The translations under genes were made by a program, and so were the position numbers. This document shows positions 1 to 5,263 of a stretch of DNA of 6,425 bases, one piece after another. The notes beneath the pieces were generated by a model. It was not told the DNA's origin and searched no databases. It worked only from the letters and a program-made list of their open reading frames with translations. Source of the DNA: Bifidobacteriaceae bacterium (lineage in GTDB: Bacteria > Actinomycetota > Actinomycetes > Actinomycetales > WQXJ01); contig JAIRNM010000437.1 in the NCBI GenBank assembly GCA_031258055.1, positions 1 to 6,425 on the forward strand. Reading direction: 5' to 3'. The number at the start of each line of letters is the position of its first letter. The first letter of the stretch is position 1.

Positions 1-153
1 GCAAAGTGCGGACCGCGGCGACCGCTAGCCGGAGTTTAACGTTGACATCCCACTCGCTGAAGGGATCGCTAGTGCGGGCGCCCGAACCTCCGCATCACTT
101 GGCGTCGGCCTCAGCCGGCGGCGCATCTGCGGCGCTGCGTGCCGCGGCTTCAG
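1..153. other. Left edge, no confident gene
   Basis: No gene is recognised here. On the plus strand one frame is open from base 3 to a stop at 180-182 (about 59 residues, Ala/Ser/Arg-rich, no motif). It could be the 3' end of a gene that starts outside the window and converges with the ATPase gene, overlapping its end by 29 bp. It could equally be chance openness in G+C-rich DNA. The minus strand carries no continuation of the ATPase frame beyond its stop. A TTGACA hexamer at 43-48 (plus) has no matching -10 at 16-18 bp, so I do not call a promoter. Confidence 0.3.
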
Positions 154-1428
154 TCAGGGGCCGAGCAGGGCGGCCGGTATGACGGCGATGCCGTCTTTGC
201 GCCGGTAGGCTTCGCCCCCGGTCGTGATAATTGCGCCGTCCACGAAACTGGAACCCAAACGTTCGCGCAGCCAGAGGAGCTGCTTGACGTCATCGGCCAC
301 TGGGGTGGCGGCGAGTTTGACGTCCAGCGCCACCACGTTGCCAGCGGCGTTCTCCACCACCAAGTCGACTTCGTGCTGGCCGCCGTGGGTGCGCAGGTGG
401 CGGACCTGGGCGTCGTTAGCCTGGGCGTAGGTCTTGACGCTCATCGCGACGAGGTGTTCGAAGAGGGCTCCCAGCAGATTGCCGTCTCGCAGATGGGAGC
501 GGGTGCCCTGGCTGCCGCGAAGGAGGGCGGCCGAATCGACCTTGAGCAAGCGGGCGGATAGTGCGGGGTCCACCAAATAATGCTTCGGCGCCCAGGTCAG
601 CCGCTCAATCCGGGCCTCGGTCGGCGACCAGGCCTCGACTGGGTCAAGCAGCCAAAGCTTCGTCAGCACTTGGCGATAGGCGATGGCGCCCGGTTTGGAC
701 GGCTTGTCGCTGACGCCCGGCATGGCGGCGTCGAGGATGCGGTTGTAGCTGGTGGTGTTGGCTGTGGCGGCGGCATAGGCTGCCATCCATTGGAGCAGAG
801 CGGCGGGCTTGCGGACAGGATATCCCTGCTCTGGGAACTCGCGCTGCACCACATAGCTAATGTAGGAATCGAGCAAGCGTCCCCGGATCCGTTCGGGCTG
901 TGGGCGGATCGCCGGGAAGCCCGAGGCTGTGATCTCATTGACGTAGTCAGCGAGTCTTAGTTTTGTGCGCCCGGTCGATTTCACCCCACCCTGGAGCATG
1001 GCGCCCAGTGACACCGTCGGTTCAGCCAGGTCGCGTTCGGCCAACGCCAGCGGCCGCATCTGGAAACTGACCACTCTGCCCGCGCCGGAATGGACTTGGG
1101 CACCGCGCGGCGGTGAGGCGCTGCCAGCGACAATGTAACGTCCGTCTGACACGCCCTCATCGACCGAGCGCCGCAAGCGGTCCCAGACCTCTGGTTCGCG
1201 CTGCCATTCGTCTATTAGCAGTGGTGGCGGCCGCGATTCGATCATGTCCGGGTCGGCTTGGAACAATTCTCGGTCCCGGGATTGGTCAAAACTGAGAACG
1301 CTACTAGCCCGCTGGAGAGCGGTCGCGGTCTTGCCGACGCCCTTTGCGCCGTAGATGTGGGTGGCCGCCAGTTGTGGTTGGAATTCGTCCAACTCGTCGT
1401 CAATTATGCGGCGCAGATAGTTTCGCAC
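154..1428 (-). CDS. AAA-family ATPase with DUF4143 domain
   Basis: Predicted P-loop ATPase of 424 residues, of the AAA_14/DUF4143 type that is common in bacteria and archaea and has no settled function. In the sequence: Walker A GAKGVGKT (27-34), Walker B PLLIDEW (69-75, D73/E74), and a sensor-like strand YIVAGSASP (98-106). The DUF4143 helical region spans roughly 180-340. The C-terminal part has E353-x-D355 followed by D369-x-K371, the pattern of a PD-(D/E)xK nuclease-like fold. The length is normal and both ends look complete (it ends VIPAALLGP). The GTG start was chosen because the first residues (NYLRRIIDDEL) match the family's usual N-terminus and because a -10 element lies six bases upstream. 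There is no good Shine-Dalgarno sequence, which suggests a leaderless mRNA. No toxin, antitoxin or methylase lies beside it. Function (defence, DNA transactions or other) is not inferable. Confidence 0.9.
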   Translation of the reverse strand: MRNYLRRIIDDELDEFQPQLAATHIYGAKGVGKTATALQRASSVLSFDQSRDRELFQADPDMIESRPPPLLIDEWQREPEVWDRLRRSVDEGVSDGRYIVAGSASPPRGAQVHSGAGRVVSFQMRPLALAERDLAEPTVSLGAMLQGGVKSTGRTKLRLADYVNEITASGFPAIRPQPERIRGRLLDSYISYVVQREFPEQGYPVRKPAALLQWMAAYAAATANTTSYNRILDAAMPGVSDKPSKPGAIAYRQVLTKLWLLDPVEAWSPTEARIERLTWAPKHYLVDPALSARLLKVDSAALLRGSQGTRSHLRDGNLLGALFEHLVAMSVKTYAQANDAQVRHLRTHGGQHEVDLVVENAAGNVVALDVKLAATPVADDVKQLLWLRERLGSSFVDGAIITTGGEAYRRKDGIAVIPAALLGP

Positions 1429-1473
1429 TGCCCTATTTTACTGTTTCGCAGGGCCGCGCGTGACCATTTCGCA
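1421..1473 (-). repeat. Three TGCGAAA boxes at 23-bp spacing
   Basis: The 7-mer TGCGAAA (minus strand) occurs at 1467-1473, 1444-1450 and 1421-1427, each exactly 23 bp from the next, about two helical turns. The two 23-bp units 1444-1466 and 1467-1489 agree at 19 of 23 positions, so they are a tandem repeat. The third unit shares the box and little else. A looser relative, GGCGAAA, is at 1520-1526. Two boxes flank the -10 element and one overlaps the ATPase start codon. Even spacing on one DNA face around a promoter suggests protein binding sites. Which protein binds is unknown. Confidence 0.6.
1435..1440 (-). promoter_or_regulatory. Probable leaderless -10 element of the ATPase gene
   Basis: The minus strand reads TAAAAT here, five of six matches to TATAAT, and it is six bases before the GTG at 1428-1426. 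Transcription would therefore start at or next to the first base of the start codon. This spacing is typical of leaderless actinobacterial genes and explains the missing Shine-Dalgarno. No good -35 hexamer is present at 17-19 bp (TCACGC, GTCACG, GGTCAC). The position is occupied by repeated boxes instead, so an activator may be needed. Confidence 0.55.
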
Positions 1474-1480
1474 GGCCCTT

Positions 1481-1500
1481 GCTTGACCATTGCGTCAAGC
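1481..1500. promoter_or_regulatory. 20-bp palindrome, operator-like
   Basis: GCTTGAC-CATTGC-GTCAAGC is a perfect inverted repeat with 7-bp arms and a 6-bp spacer. Another GTCAAG half-site follows at 1505-1510, 11 bp (one turn) after the one at 1494-1499, and a further one lies at 1541-1546. The site sits 50-75 bp upstream of the proposed ATPase transcription start, the usual place for a dimeric regulator. As an RNA hairpin it would lack a U-run, so a terminator for the upstream gene is less likely. Confidence 0.5.
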
Positions 1501-1565
1501 TAAGGTCAAGTGATCGCCATTTCGCCAGCCACCGCGCGAGGTCAAGGTGGACGTGCCCAGGGGAT

Positions 1566-2645
1566 TTAGTTGAGGGGCAAAGGCGGTCTTGGGGGTGGTT
1601 TGGGCGGATTGTGGGGGTTTGGGCGGCGATTGTGGCTTTGGCATTTGGGGTGGGTGAGGACCGTGGCCCACTCTGTCTGGTAACGGGGCAAGGCGATGGT
1701 CGCGGTGTGAGCGGTGGTTTGCGGTTTGAGGCCGGCCAGGGCCTGGAGGATCTGGGTGATGGCGAAGGCGGCGGTGGCATCAGCCAGGGCTTGGTCTTCG
1801 CCCCGGTGGGTCAGATTAGAGCGGGCGTGTTGTTGGGTGGCGATCGCGGGCCAGCAGGGGTCCTGTTGGGTGCTCCAGAGTTGTTGGCAACGAAGGCACG
1901 GTCCGGCGCTGGTCACCCACGGTCCGGTGATGGTTGATAGCTCACAGATGGTGATCGGCAAGTGGGGGATGTGATGACCGGCCAGATAAGAGGCGCGGGT
2001 GGGGTTGGGGACGGCGTAATCAACTAGGACGGCGGCATCGGGACGGTGGTGGCGTTGACGGACCCGGACTTGGCAGTGGACGCCATGGCTTTCAATGATT
2101 TCGGCCAGGGCCTGGTCGCGGGGCTCACCGATTTGTTTCGGTGTGTAGATTTGGCCGCAGTCACGGGCGCTAATGGGGCGCGGGTCGGTCAGTTGGAGGG
2201 TGCCGATGCCGTTAGACGCCAAGGCAAGGGCGATGTGGGCGCCGGTGCGGGAGAGCCCATAGACGCTGACTTTCTGGGTGGCGCGTTTGGCTGGGGTCCG
2301 CCAACCGTCTGCCTCGATTAGAGCGCGCGTTTCGGCTTCGGAGGCGAGGAGTTGGCGGTTGTCGACTGGTACGCGGGTCTCAGCGCTGTGAGCGGAATTG
2401 TGGGTAGTGACCAGGCGGGCCGCGCGCAACTCGGTTAGGAGTTGGTCCACGCGTTCGCGTTTGCCGCCGCGGGCCGCCAGTTCGCGCCGGAGTTGGGCCG
2501 GGGTGTGGTCGGCCTCGAGGAGATGGAGGATGTCGAATTCAGCGCGGTGTTGAATCTGCAGGGTGGTGGCGAGTGATGGGTCGGTGCCGATTTGGGCTTG
2601 GTTAGGGTTGCGCCACAGGGCACGTAGACCGGTCTTCAGTTTCAT
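1566..2645 (-). CDS. Orphan TOMM leader-peptide-binding / E1-like (ThiF-related) protein
   Basis: Protein of 359 residues resembling the actinobacterial 'TOMM precursor leader peptide-binding' (cyclodehydratase C-protein/ThiF-like) family. Residues 30-80 look like the N-terminal winged-helix peptide-clamp region. A Rossmann segment starts at 126 (VSVYGLSRTGAHIA), with its acidic residue in LTDPRP (D154). PDAAVLVD (202-209), HIPHLPI (225-231) and the zinc motif PCLRC (249-253) with DPCWPAIA after it match the family in order, as does HPKC (332-335). In the family a YcaO partner uses ATP to turn Cys/Ser/Thr of a precursor peptide into azolines; no YcaO gene is visible here, so this copy may have another role. 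Oddities: the nucleotide loop reads G-L-S-R-T-G rather than GxGxxG, the expected second Cys of HPxCxC is S337, and a Pro-rich tail (340-357) follows. The start has only a weak purine tract (GAAGAAGAA) upstream. Confidence 0.75.
   Translation of the reverse strand: MKLKTGLRALWRNPNQAQIGTDPSLATTLQIQHRAEFDILHLLEADHTPAQLRRELAARGGKRERVDQLLTELRAARLVTTHNSAHSAETRVPVDNRQLLASEAETRALIEADGWRTPAKRATQKVSVYGLSRTGAHIALALASNGIGTLQLTDPRPISARDCGQIYTPKQIGEPRDQALAEIIESHGVHCQVRVRQRHHRPDAAVLVDYAVPNPTRASYLAGHHIPHLPITICELSTITGPWVTSAGPCLRCQQLWSTQQDPCWPAIATQQHARSNLTHRGEDQALADATAAFAITQILQALAGLKPQTTAHTATIALPRYQTEWATVLTHPKCQSHNRRPNPHNPPKPPPRPPLPLN
1591..1623 (+). other. G-run cluster, possible G-quadruplex
   Basis: The plus strand has four runs of at least three G at 1591-1595, 1602-1604, 1613-1617 and 1621-1623, with loops of 6, 8 and 3 bases. 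One loop is a base longer than the usual 1-7 rule. The G-rich strand is the template strand of the TOMM-like gene, close to its stop codon. It may simply reflect CCN proline codons. Confidence 0.3.
1597..1635 (-). repeat. Imperfect tandem repeat in the 3' end of the TOMM-like gene
   Basis: On the plus strand GGTTTGGGCGGATTGTGG (1597-1614) is followed by GGTTTGGGCGGCGATTGTGG (1616-1635). The copies differ by a two-base CG insertion. In the protein they give the related stretches HNRRPNP and HNPPKP. Because the difference is not a multiple of three, gaining or losing a copy would change the reading frame of the tail. The Pro-rich C-terminus may therefore be recent. Confidence 0.6.
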
Positions 2646-2696
2646 GGTTGTTCTTCTTCGTTTTGGACGTTGTCAGGGCTCCGGCTTGGTTAGCCG

Positions 2697-2783
2697 TTAC
2701 TGATAGTTGGTGGGCTTTGTGGGCGCCGGGGTTGAAGCTTTGTGGGCACGGGGATTCATGTTGCCAATGCAGTGGGCGCCCAT
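2697..2783 (-). CDS. Doubtful 28-codon ORF upstream of the TOMM-like gene
   Basis: ATG at 2783-2781 opens a 28-residue frame ending TAA at 2699-2697. An internal in-frame ATG at 2759 gives 20 residues, MNPRAHKASTPAPTKPTNYQ. It is on the same strand as the TOMM-like gene and ends about 50 bp before it, where a precursor peptide or leader ORF could sit. Against this, there is no Shine-Dalgarno, the frame holds only one Cys and a few Ser/Thr, and frames this short are common by chance. Confidence 0.12.
   Translation of the reverse strand: MGAHCIGNMNPRAHKASTPAPTKPTNYQ
2714..2753. repeat. 11-bp direct repeat GCTTTGTGGGC, twice
   Basis: GCTTTGTGGGC occurs at 2714-2724 and 2737-2747, 23 bp apart. 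Each copy is followed within one or two bases by a CGGGG run. A shorter partial match, GTGGGCGCC, recurs at 2772-2780. The repeats lie 70-110 bp upstream of the TOMM-like gene, so they may be regulator sites. No -10 element is clear enough to anchor them. Confidence 0.35.
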
Positions 2784-2803
2784 TAAGCCGAGGGTTGCGG
2801 GGC

Positions 2804-2812
2804 TGTGGATAA
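2804..2812 (-). promoter_or_regulatory. Perfect DnaA box
   Basis: The plus strand reads TGTGGATAA, so the minus strand is TTATCCACA, the consensus DnaA box. I find only this copy in the intergenic region, and the surroundings are not A+T-rich, so this is not an origin. It could be a solitary DnaA-binding regulatory site or chance. Confidence 0.35.
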
Positions 2813-2829
2813 GTCCCGCGGCCCCTTCA

Positions 2830-2843
2830 TTTACTCAGGTAAA
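2830..2843. promoter_or_regulatory. Short palindrome TTTAC-TCAG-GTAAA
   Basis: Five-base perfect arms flank a four-base centre, in a locally A+T-richer patch 18 bp from the DnaA box. It has the size and symmetry of a dimeric repressor site. No supporting second copy is visible. Confidence 0.2.
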
Positions 2844-3010
2844 GGTCAGGCGGCGGCCCTGCGACGGGTCTGCTAGCGTCTGCTGAATCGCCTTGAATGA
2901 CGCTCTCTACATGGCTTTGACCAGCCACTATGCTCAGCCGTGGGGGAGTCCCTGGACGGCTGCCGACTAGTTTGCTATCGCCTTGACCCCGGCTGGTGCG
3001 GGACACTAGA

Positions 3011-3027
3011 AGGCGCTGCCAACGCCT
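3011..3027 (-). terminator. Weak candidate hairpin after the dehydrogenase gene
   Basis: AGGCG and CGCCT form a five-base-pair stem with a seven-base loop about 65 bp past the dehydrogenase stop codon. On the minus strand it is followed by TTCTAGT, not a true U-run. It is the best hairpin I found here but is poor as an intrinsic terminator. Confidence 0.18.
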
Positions 3028-3092
3028 GCGTAGAAATACCCAAGCCGCATCCCGACCGTCGCCATGCCGTTCGGGGCCGGGCGGAAGAGGGC

Positions 3093-4256
3093 TCAGTCGC
3101 GGCGGTAAACGTCGCGGGTGAACACCTTGGCGGCAACTTGTTCTAATTCGTCTGACCAGCGGTTAGCGACTATCACGTCGGCGCGGTCCGTGAAGTCATC
3201 AAAGCTAGCCACGACTTCGCAACCGGCATAGCTGTCGGCGGCCGTCAGCGGCTCGTAAACAATCACTTCGACGCCTGCCGCCCTTAAGCGTTCCATCACG
3301 CCGAGGGTCGAAGACTCGCGGAAATTGTCTGAGCCTGACTTCATGACCAGCCGATATACGCCGACGGTTTGAGGCTGACCGGCCAAGATACGCTCAGCCA
3401 CGAAATCCATCCGGGTAGCGTTCGAGTGAATAATCGCGCTGATCAAGTTCTGGGGCAGCAAGCCGTAGTTGGCCAGTAGCTGGCGTGAGTCCTTGGGCAG
3501 GCAGTAACCCCCGTAGCCGAAAGAGGGGTTGTTGTAGTGAGAGCCGATGCGCGGATCAAGGCCGACGGCGTCAATGATGTCAGCGGCGACCAGATTATGG
3601 ACGTCGGCGTAAGTGTCCAGTTCGTTGAAGAACGCCACCCGCAGCGCCAAATAGGTGTTGGCGAACAGCTTGGCCGCCTCCGCTTCGGACGGGCCGGTCA
3701 GCAAGACCGGCGGATCGTTTTCAGCGATTTCGGACAGCACCGCCGCGACCTGTCGCCCCGTTTCGGTTCGGTCGCCAACCACGATCCGGCTGGGACGGAG
3801 GTTGTCTTCCAACGCGCGGGATTCGCGTAGGAATTCCGGCACGAAGACAATCTTGGCGCCTGGATAGGCTTCGCGCAGCCGGGCAGTGAAGCCGACCGGC
3901 ACTGTCGACTTAATGACAATGGTGGCCTGTTCCGCCCACTCCAGTGTTTGTGCCGTCACCGTCTCCAAGCTGGCGGTGTCGAAGCCGCCAGATTCGTGGT
4001 CGTAGTTGGTGGGAGTGGCCAGGATCATCAGATCGGCGCCCGCGCAGGCTTCGCGGAGCGAGGTTGTGGCAGCGAGGTCGAGGTCGGCGCTACGGAGGAA
4101 ATCGCCCAAGCTGGTGTCGTAGAAAGGAGCACGGCGGGCGTTGACGGCTTCGACCTTGGCGGGATCAATGTCGCAAATGGTCACGGTGTGATGCTGCGCT
4201 AAGACTGCTGCCAGAGGTAAGCCCACGTATCCGGCACCGACAACCCCAATCCGCAT
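3093..4256 (-). CDS. ugd: UDP-glucose 6-dehydrogenase, short form
   Basis: Cytosolic NAD-dependent enzyme that oxidises UDP-glucose twice to UDP-glucuronate, a precursor for capsule, exopolysaccharide or other glycans. The 387 residues match the length of the short E. coli-type Ugd (about 388). Seen: GAGYVG NAD loop (7-12), acidic end of the second strand at D29, KSTVPVGFT (116-124), FLRESRALEDNLRPSRIVVG (142-161), K196 and N200 in AAKLFANTY, and the catalytic C252 in FGYGGYCLPKDS with K255/D256. The substrate-binding RLVMKSGSDNFRESS is at 302-316. The C-terminal ANRWSDELEQVAAKVFTRD resembles the E. coli end. No glycosyltransferase or capsule gene is adjacent, so the end product cannot be inferred. 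The gene is monocistronic in this window and diverges from birA. GDP-mannose dehydrogenase is unlikely given the FLRE and C-terminal motifs. Confidence 0.95.
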   Translation of the reverse strand: MRIGVVGAGYVGLPLAAVLAQHHTVTICDIDPAKVEAVNARRAPFYDTSLGDFLRSADLDLAATTSLREACAGADLMILATPTNYDHESGGFDTASLETVTAQTLEWAEQATIVIKSTVPVGFTARLREAYPGAKIVFVPEFLRESRALEDNLRPSRIVVGDRTETGRQVAAVLSEIAENDPPVLLTGPSEAEAAKLFANTYLALRVAFFNELDTYADVHNLVAADIIDAVGLDPRIGSHYNNPSFGYGGYCLPKDSRQLLANYGLLPQNLISAIIHSNATRMDFVAERILAGQPQTVGVYRLVMKSGSDNFRESSTLGVMERLRAAGVEVIVYEPLTAADSYAGCEVVASFDDFTDRADVIVANRWSDELEQVAAKVFTRDVYRRD

Positions 4257-4264
4257 ACCGGCCG

Positions 4265-4274
4265 TTCCTTCCCC
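4265..4274 (-). promoter_or_regulatory. Ribosome binding site of ugd
   Basis: The minus strand reads GGGGAAGGAA eight bases before the ATG at 4256, a strong Shine-Dalgarno that fixes the start. Further upstream TAGACT (4321-4316, minus) could be a -10, but no good -35 accompanies it. Confidence 0.7.
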
Positions 4275-4331
4275 TCAATGATCGCTGCGGCGCCCTTGGC
4301 CGCGCGCAACCCCAAAGTCTAACCCCCAGTC

Positions 4332-4337
4332 TTGACA
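4332..4337 (+). promoter_or_regulatory. Isolated perfect -35 hexamer before birA
   Basis: TTGACA lies 17 bases before the birA ATG. The only -10-like hexamer at normal distance is TATGTC (4354-4359, 16-bp spacer), which overlaps the start codon. If this promoter is real, its transcript would begin inside the annotated gene. It may be coincidental. Confidence 0.2.
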
Positions 4338-4354
4338 GCCATAAGCTGGAAGGT

Positions 4355-5221
4355 ATGTCCTACCGCCCGCTCAATGCCGAACGCATCATCGAAGCACTGG
4401 TCAAGCAGGGGCCGTACGCCGGTGTGGATGTCTTCCTCAAGACTGATTCGACTAACGCCGAGTTGCTTCGCCGTGTCGCGGCCAGCTCTAGAGTTAACGG
4501 GGCTTCGTCCCAGCCCGCGAGCGGGCTTACAGCCGTACGCCAGGATTCGACGATGGCTCCCACGCCTACCAGCGTGACCGCCCTATTGGCCGAACACCAG
4601 ACCGCCGGACGCGGGCGCCTCCATCCGGGTGAGTCGGCGCCCCGGGTTTGGGAGGCGCCCGCCCGCAGTTCGGTGCTCGCGTCAATCCTGGTTGGCCCGG
4701 CTGGTCCAGCGGCCTTGCCCAAGACGCTGCTGGGCTTGGCCTTGGGGCTAGCGGCCGTCCAGGCGCTGGACCTGTTCCTGCCTGTCCGGACCAGCCTGAA
4801 ATGGCCCAATGATGTGATGGCCCAGGGACGCAAACTGGCGGGAGTGCTAGCCAGCGCGACGCCTGGGGGAGCGGTAGTGGTCGGCATCGGGCTTAATGTG
4901 CACCAAACGGAAGCGGCCTTGCCGGGACCGCAGGCCGCTTCCTGTGCCACATTGGGTGCGCCTGACGTAGACCGCACCTGGTTGGCCATCGCCGTCCTGG
5001 CCGCCGCCGCGACGCTGTTCGAAAGATGGGCGCGGGGAGACCGGCGGCTCCTACCCGAGATCACCGCCCGAATCGATGGCTTGGGCCAAACGGCGCGTGT
5101 CCACCAGCCGGACGGACGCTTGATCGAAGGGCGGCTGGAAGGGCTCGAACTGGACGGAGCCCTGCGCTTGCGCCAGGCCAGCGGCGAGGTGGCGCTGGTC
5201 TACAGCGGCTGGTGCGACTGA
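4355..5221 (+). CDS. birA: Biotin--[acetyl-CoA-carboxylase] ligase, monofunctional
   Basis: Cytosolic ligase that makes biotinyl-5'-AMP from biotin and ATP and transfers biotin to the lysine of carboxylase carrier domains. The 288 residues contain DSTN (31-34), EHQTAGRGR (80-88), KWPND (149-153), KLAG (160-163) and GIGLNV (177-182), then the small C-terminal domain (about 240-288). The N-terminal repressor HTH of E. coli BirA is absent, so it should not bind DNA. Two insertions stand out: about 26 extra residues at 44-72 (Ser/Thr/Pro/Ala-rich) before the substrate strand, and about six extra residues after GRGR (89-98), inside the biotin-binding loop. The ATG follows GGAAGG by only one base, an unusually tight spacing. 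The next in-frame alternative is GTG at 4424, just before VFLKTDSTN. Residues 2-23 look family-like, so the ATG is preferred. The cyclase gene follows after 42 bp. Confidence 0.92.
   Translation: MSYRPLNAERIIEALVKQGPYAGVDVFLKTDSTNAELLRRVAASSRVNGASSQPASGLTAVRQDSTMAPTPTSVTALLAEHQTAGRGRLHPGESAPRVWEAPARSSVLASILVGPAGPAALPKTLLGLALGLAAVQALDLFLPVRTSLKWPNDVMAQGRKLAGVLASATPGGAVVVGIGLNVHQTEAALPGPQAASCATLGAPDVDRTWLAIAVLAAAATLFERWARGDRRLLPEITARIDGLGQTARVHQPDGRLIEGRLEGLELDGALRLRQASGEVALVYSGWCD
4512..4527 (+). repeat. Perfect hairpin inside the birA insertion
   Basis: AGCCCGC-GA-GCGGGCT is a perfect inverted repeat with 7-bp arms (6-bp arms and a four-base loop if folded as RNA). It falls at codons 53-58, inside the extra segment that other biotin ligases lack. 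This hints that the segment was gained as a small palindromic unit. Confidence 0.45.
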
Positions 5222-5252
5222 TTGGCCGCTTGGGTGGCCGCGCCCACTGGGT

Positions 5253-5258
5253 AAGGTG
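5253..5258 (+). promoter_or_regulatory. Ribosome binding site of the cyclase gene
   Basis: AAGGTG ends five bases before the GTG at 5264, supporting that start. The nearby GTG at 5262 and ATG at 5270 are out of frame. The short gap after birA and the absence of a terminator suggest one transcript. Confidence 0.55.
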
Positions 5259-5263
5259 TTGGT

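Larger units (their letters stand above)
2646..3092. other. 447-bp intergenic region without a convincing gene
   Basis: I see no tRNA, no recognisable coding sequence and no transposon end. Open frames here are short: 42 codons at 2758-2886 (plus), and 28 or 20 codons ending at 2697 (minus). None has a clear ribosome site plus family resemblance. A 68-codon plus-strand frame from GTG 2940 runs antisense into the dehydrogenase gene and looks like a shadow. The stretch contains an 11-bp direct repeat, one DnaA box and one short palindrome, listed separately. It should contain the promoter of the TOMM-like gene (toward lower coordinates) and the transcript end of the dehydrogenase gene. Confidence 0.6.

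Noticed and set aside
43..75. TTGACA as a plus-strand promoter
   Set aside because: No -10 element at 16-18 bp; the nearest TA-starting hexamer is 21 bp away.
139..561. 140-codon plus-strand ORF opposite the ATPase gene
   Set aside because: It is antisense to a gene with clear Walker and DUF4143 motifs and shows no family resemblance of its own.
1421..1526. CRISPR array
   Set aside because: The repeated boxes are only 7 bases, units are 23 bp with no variable spacer/constant repeat structure, and no cas gene is present.
1566..2783. A complete thiazole/oxazole peptide biosynthesis cluster
   Set aside because: Only one family member is present. There is no YcaO, dehydrogenase, exporter or credible precursor in the window.
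2758..2886. 42-codon plus-strand ORF from ATG 2758 with a GGGG run upstream
   Set aside because: Codon pattern is not gene-like and it spans the DnaA box and palindrome. Likely chance.
2646..3092. Replication origin
   Set aside because: Only one DnaA box and no A+T-rich unwinding region; no dnaA or dnaN nearby.
2940..3146. 68-codon plus-strand ORF with GTG start
   Set aside because: No ribosome site, no motif, and it runs antisense into the 3' end of ugd.
4360..5064. 234-codon minus-strand ORF
   Set aside because: It is the antisense shadow of birA, whose motifs are unmistakable.
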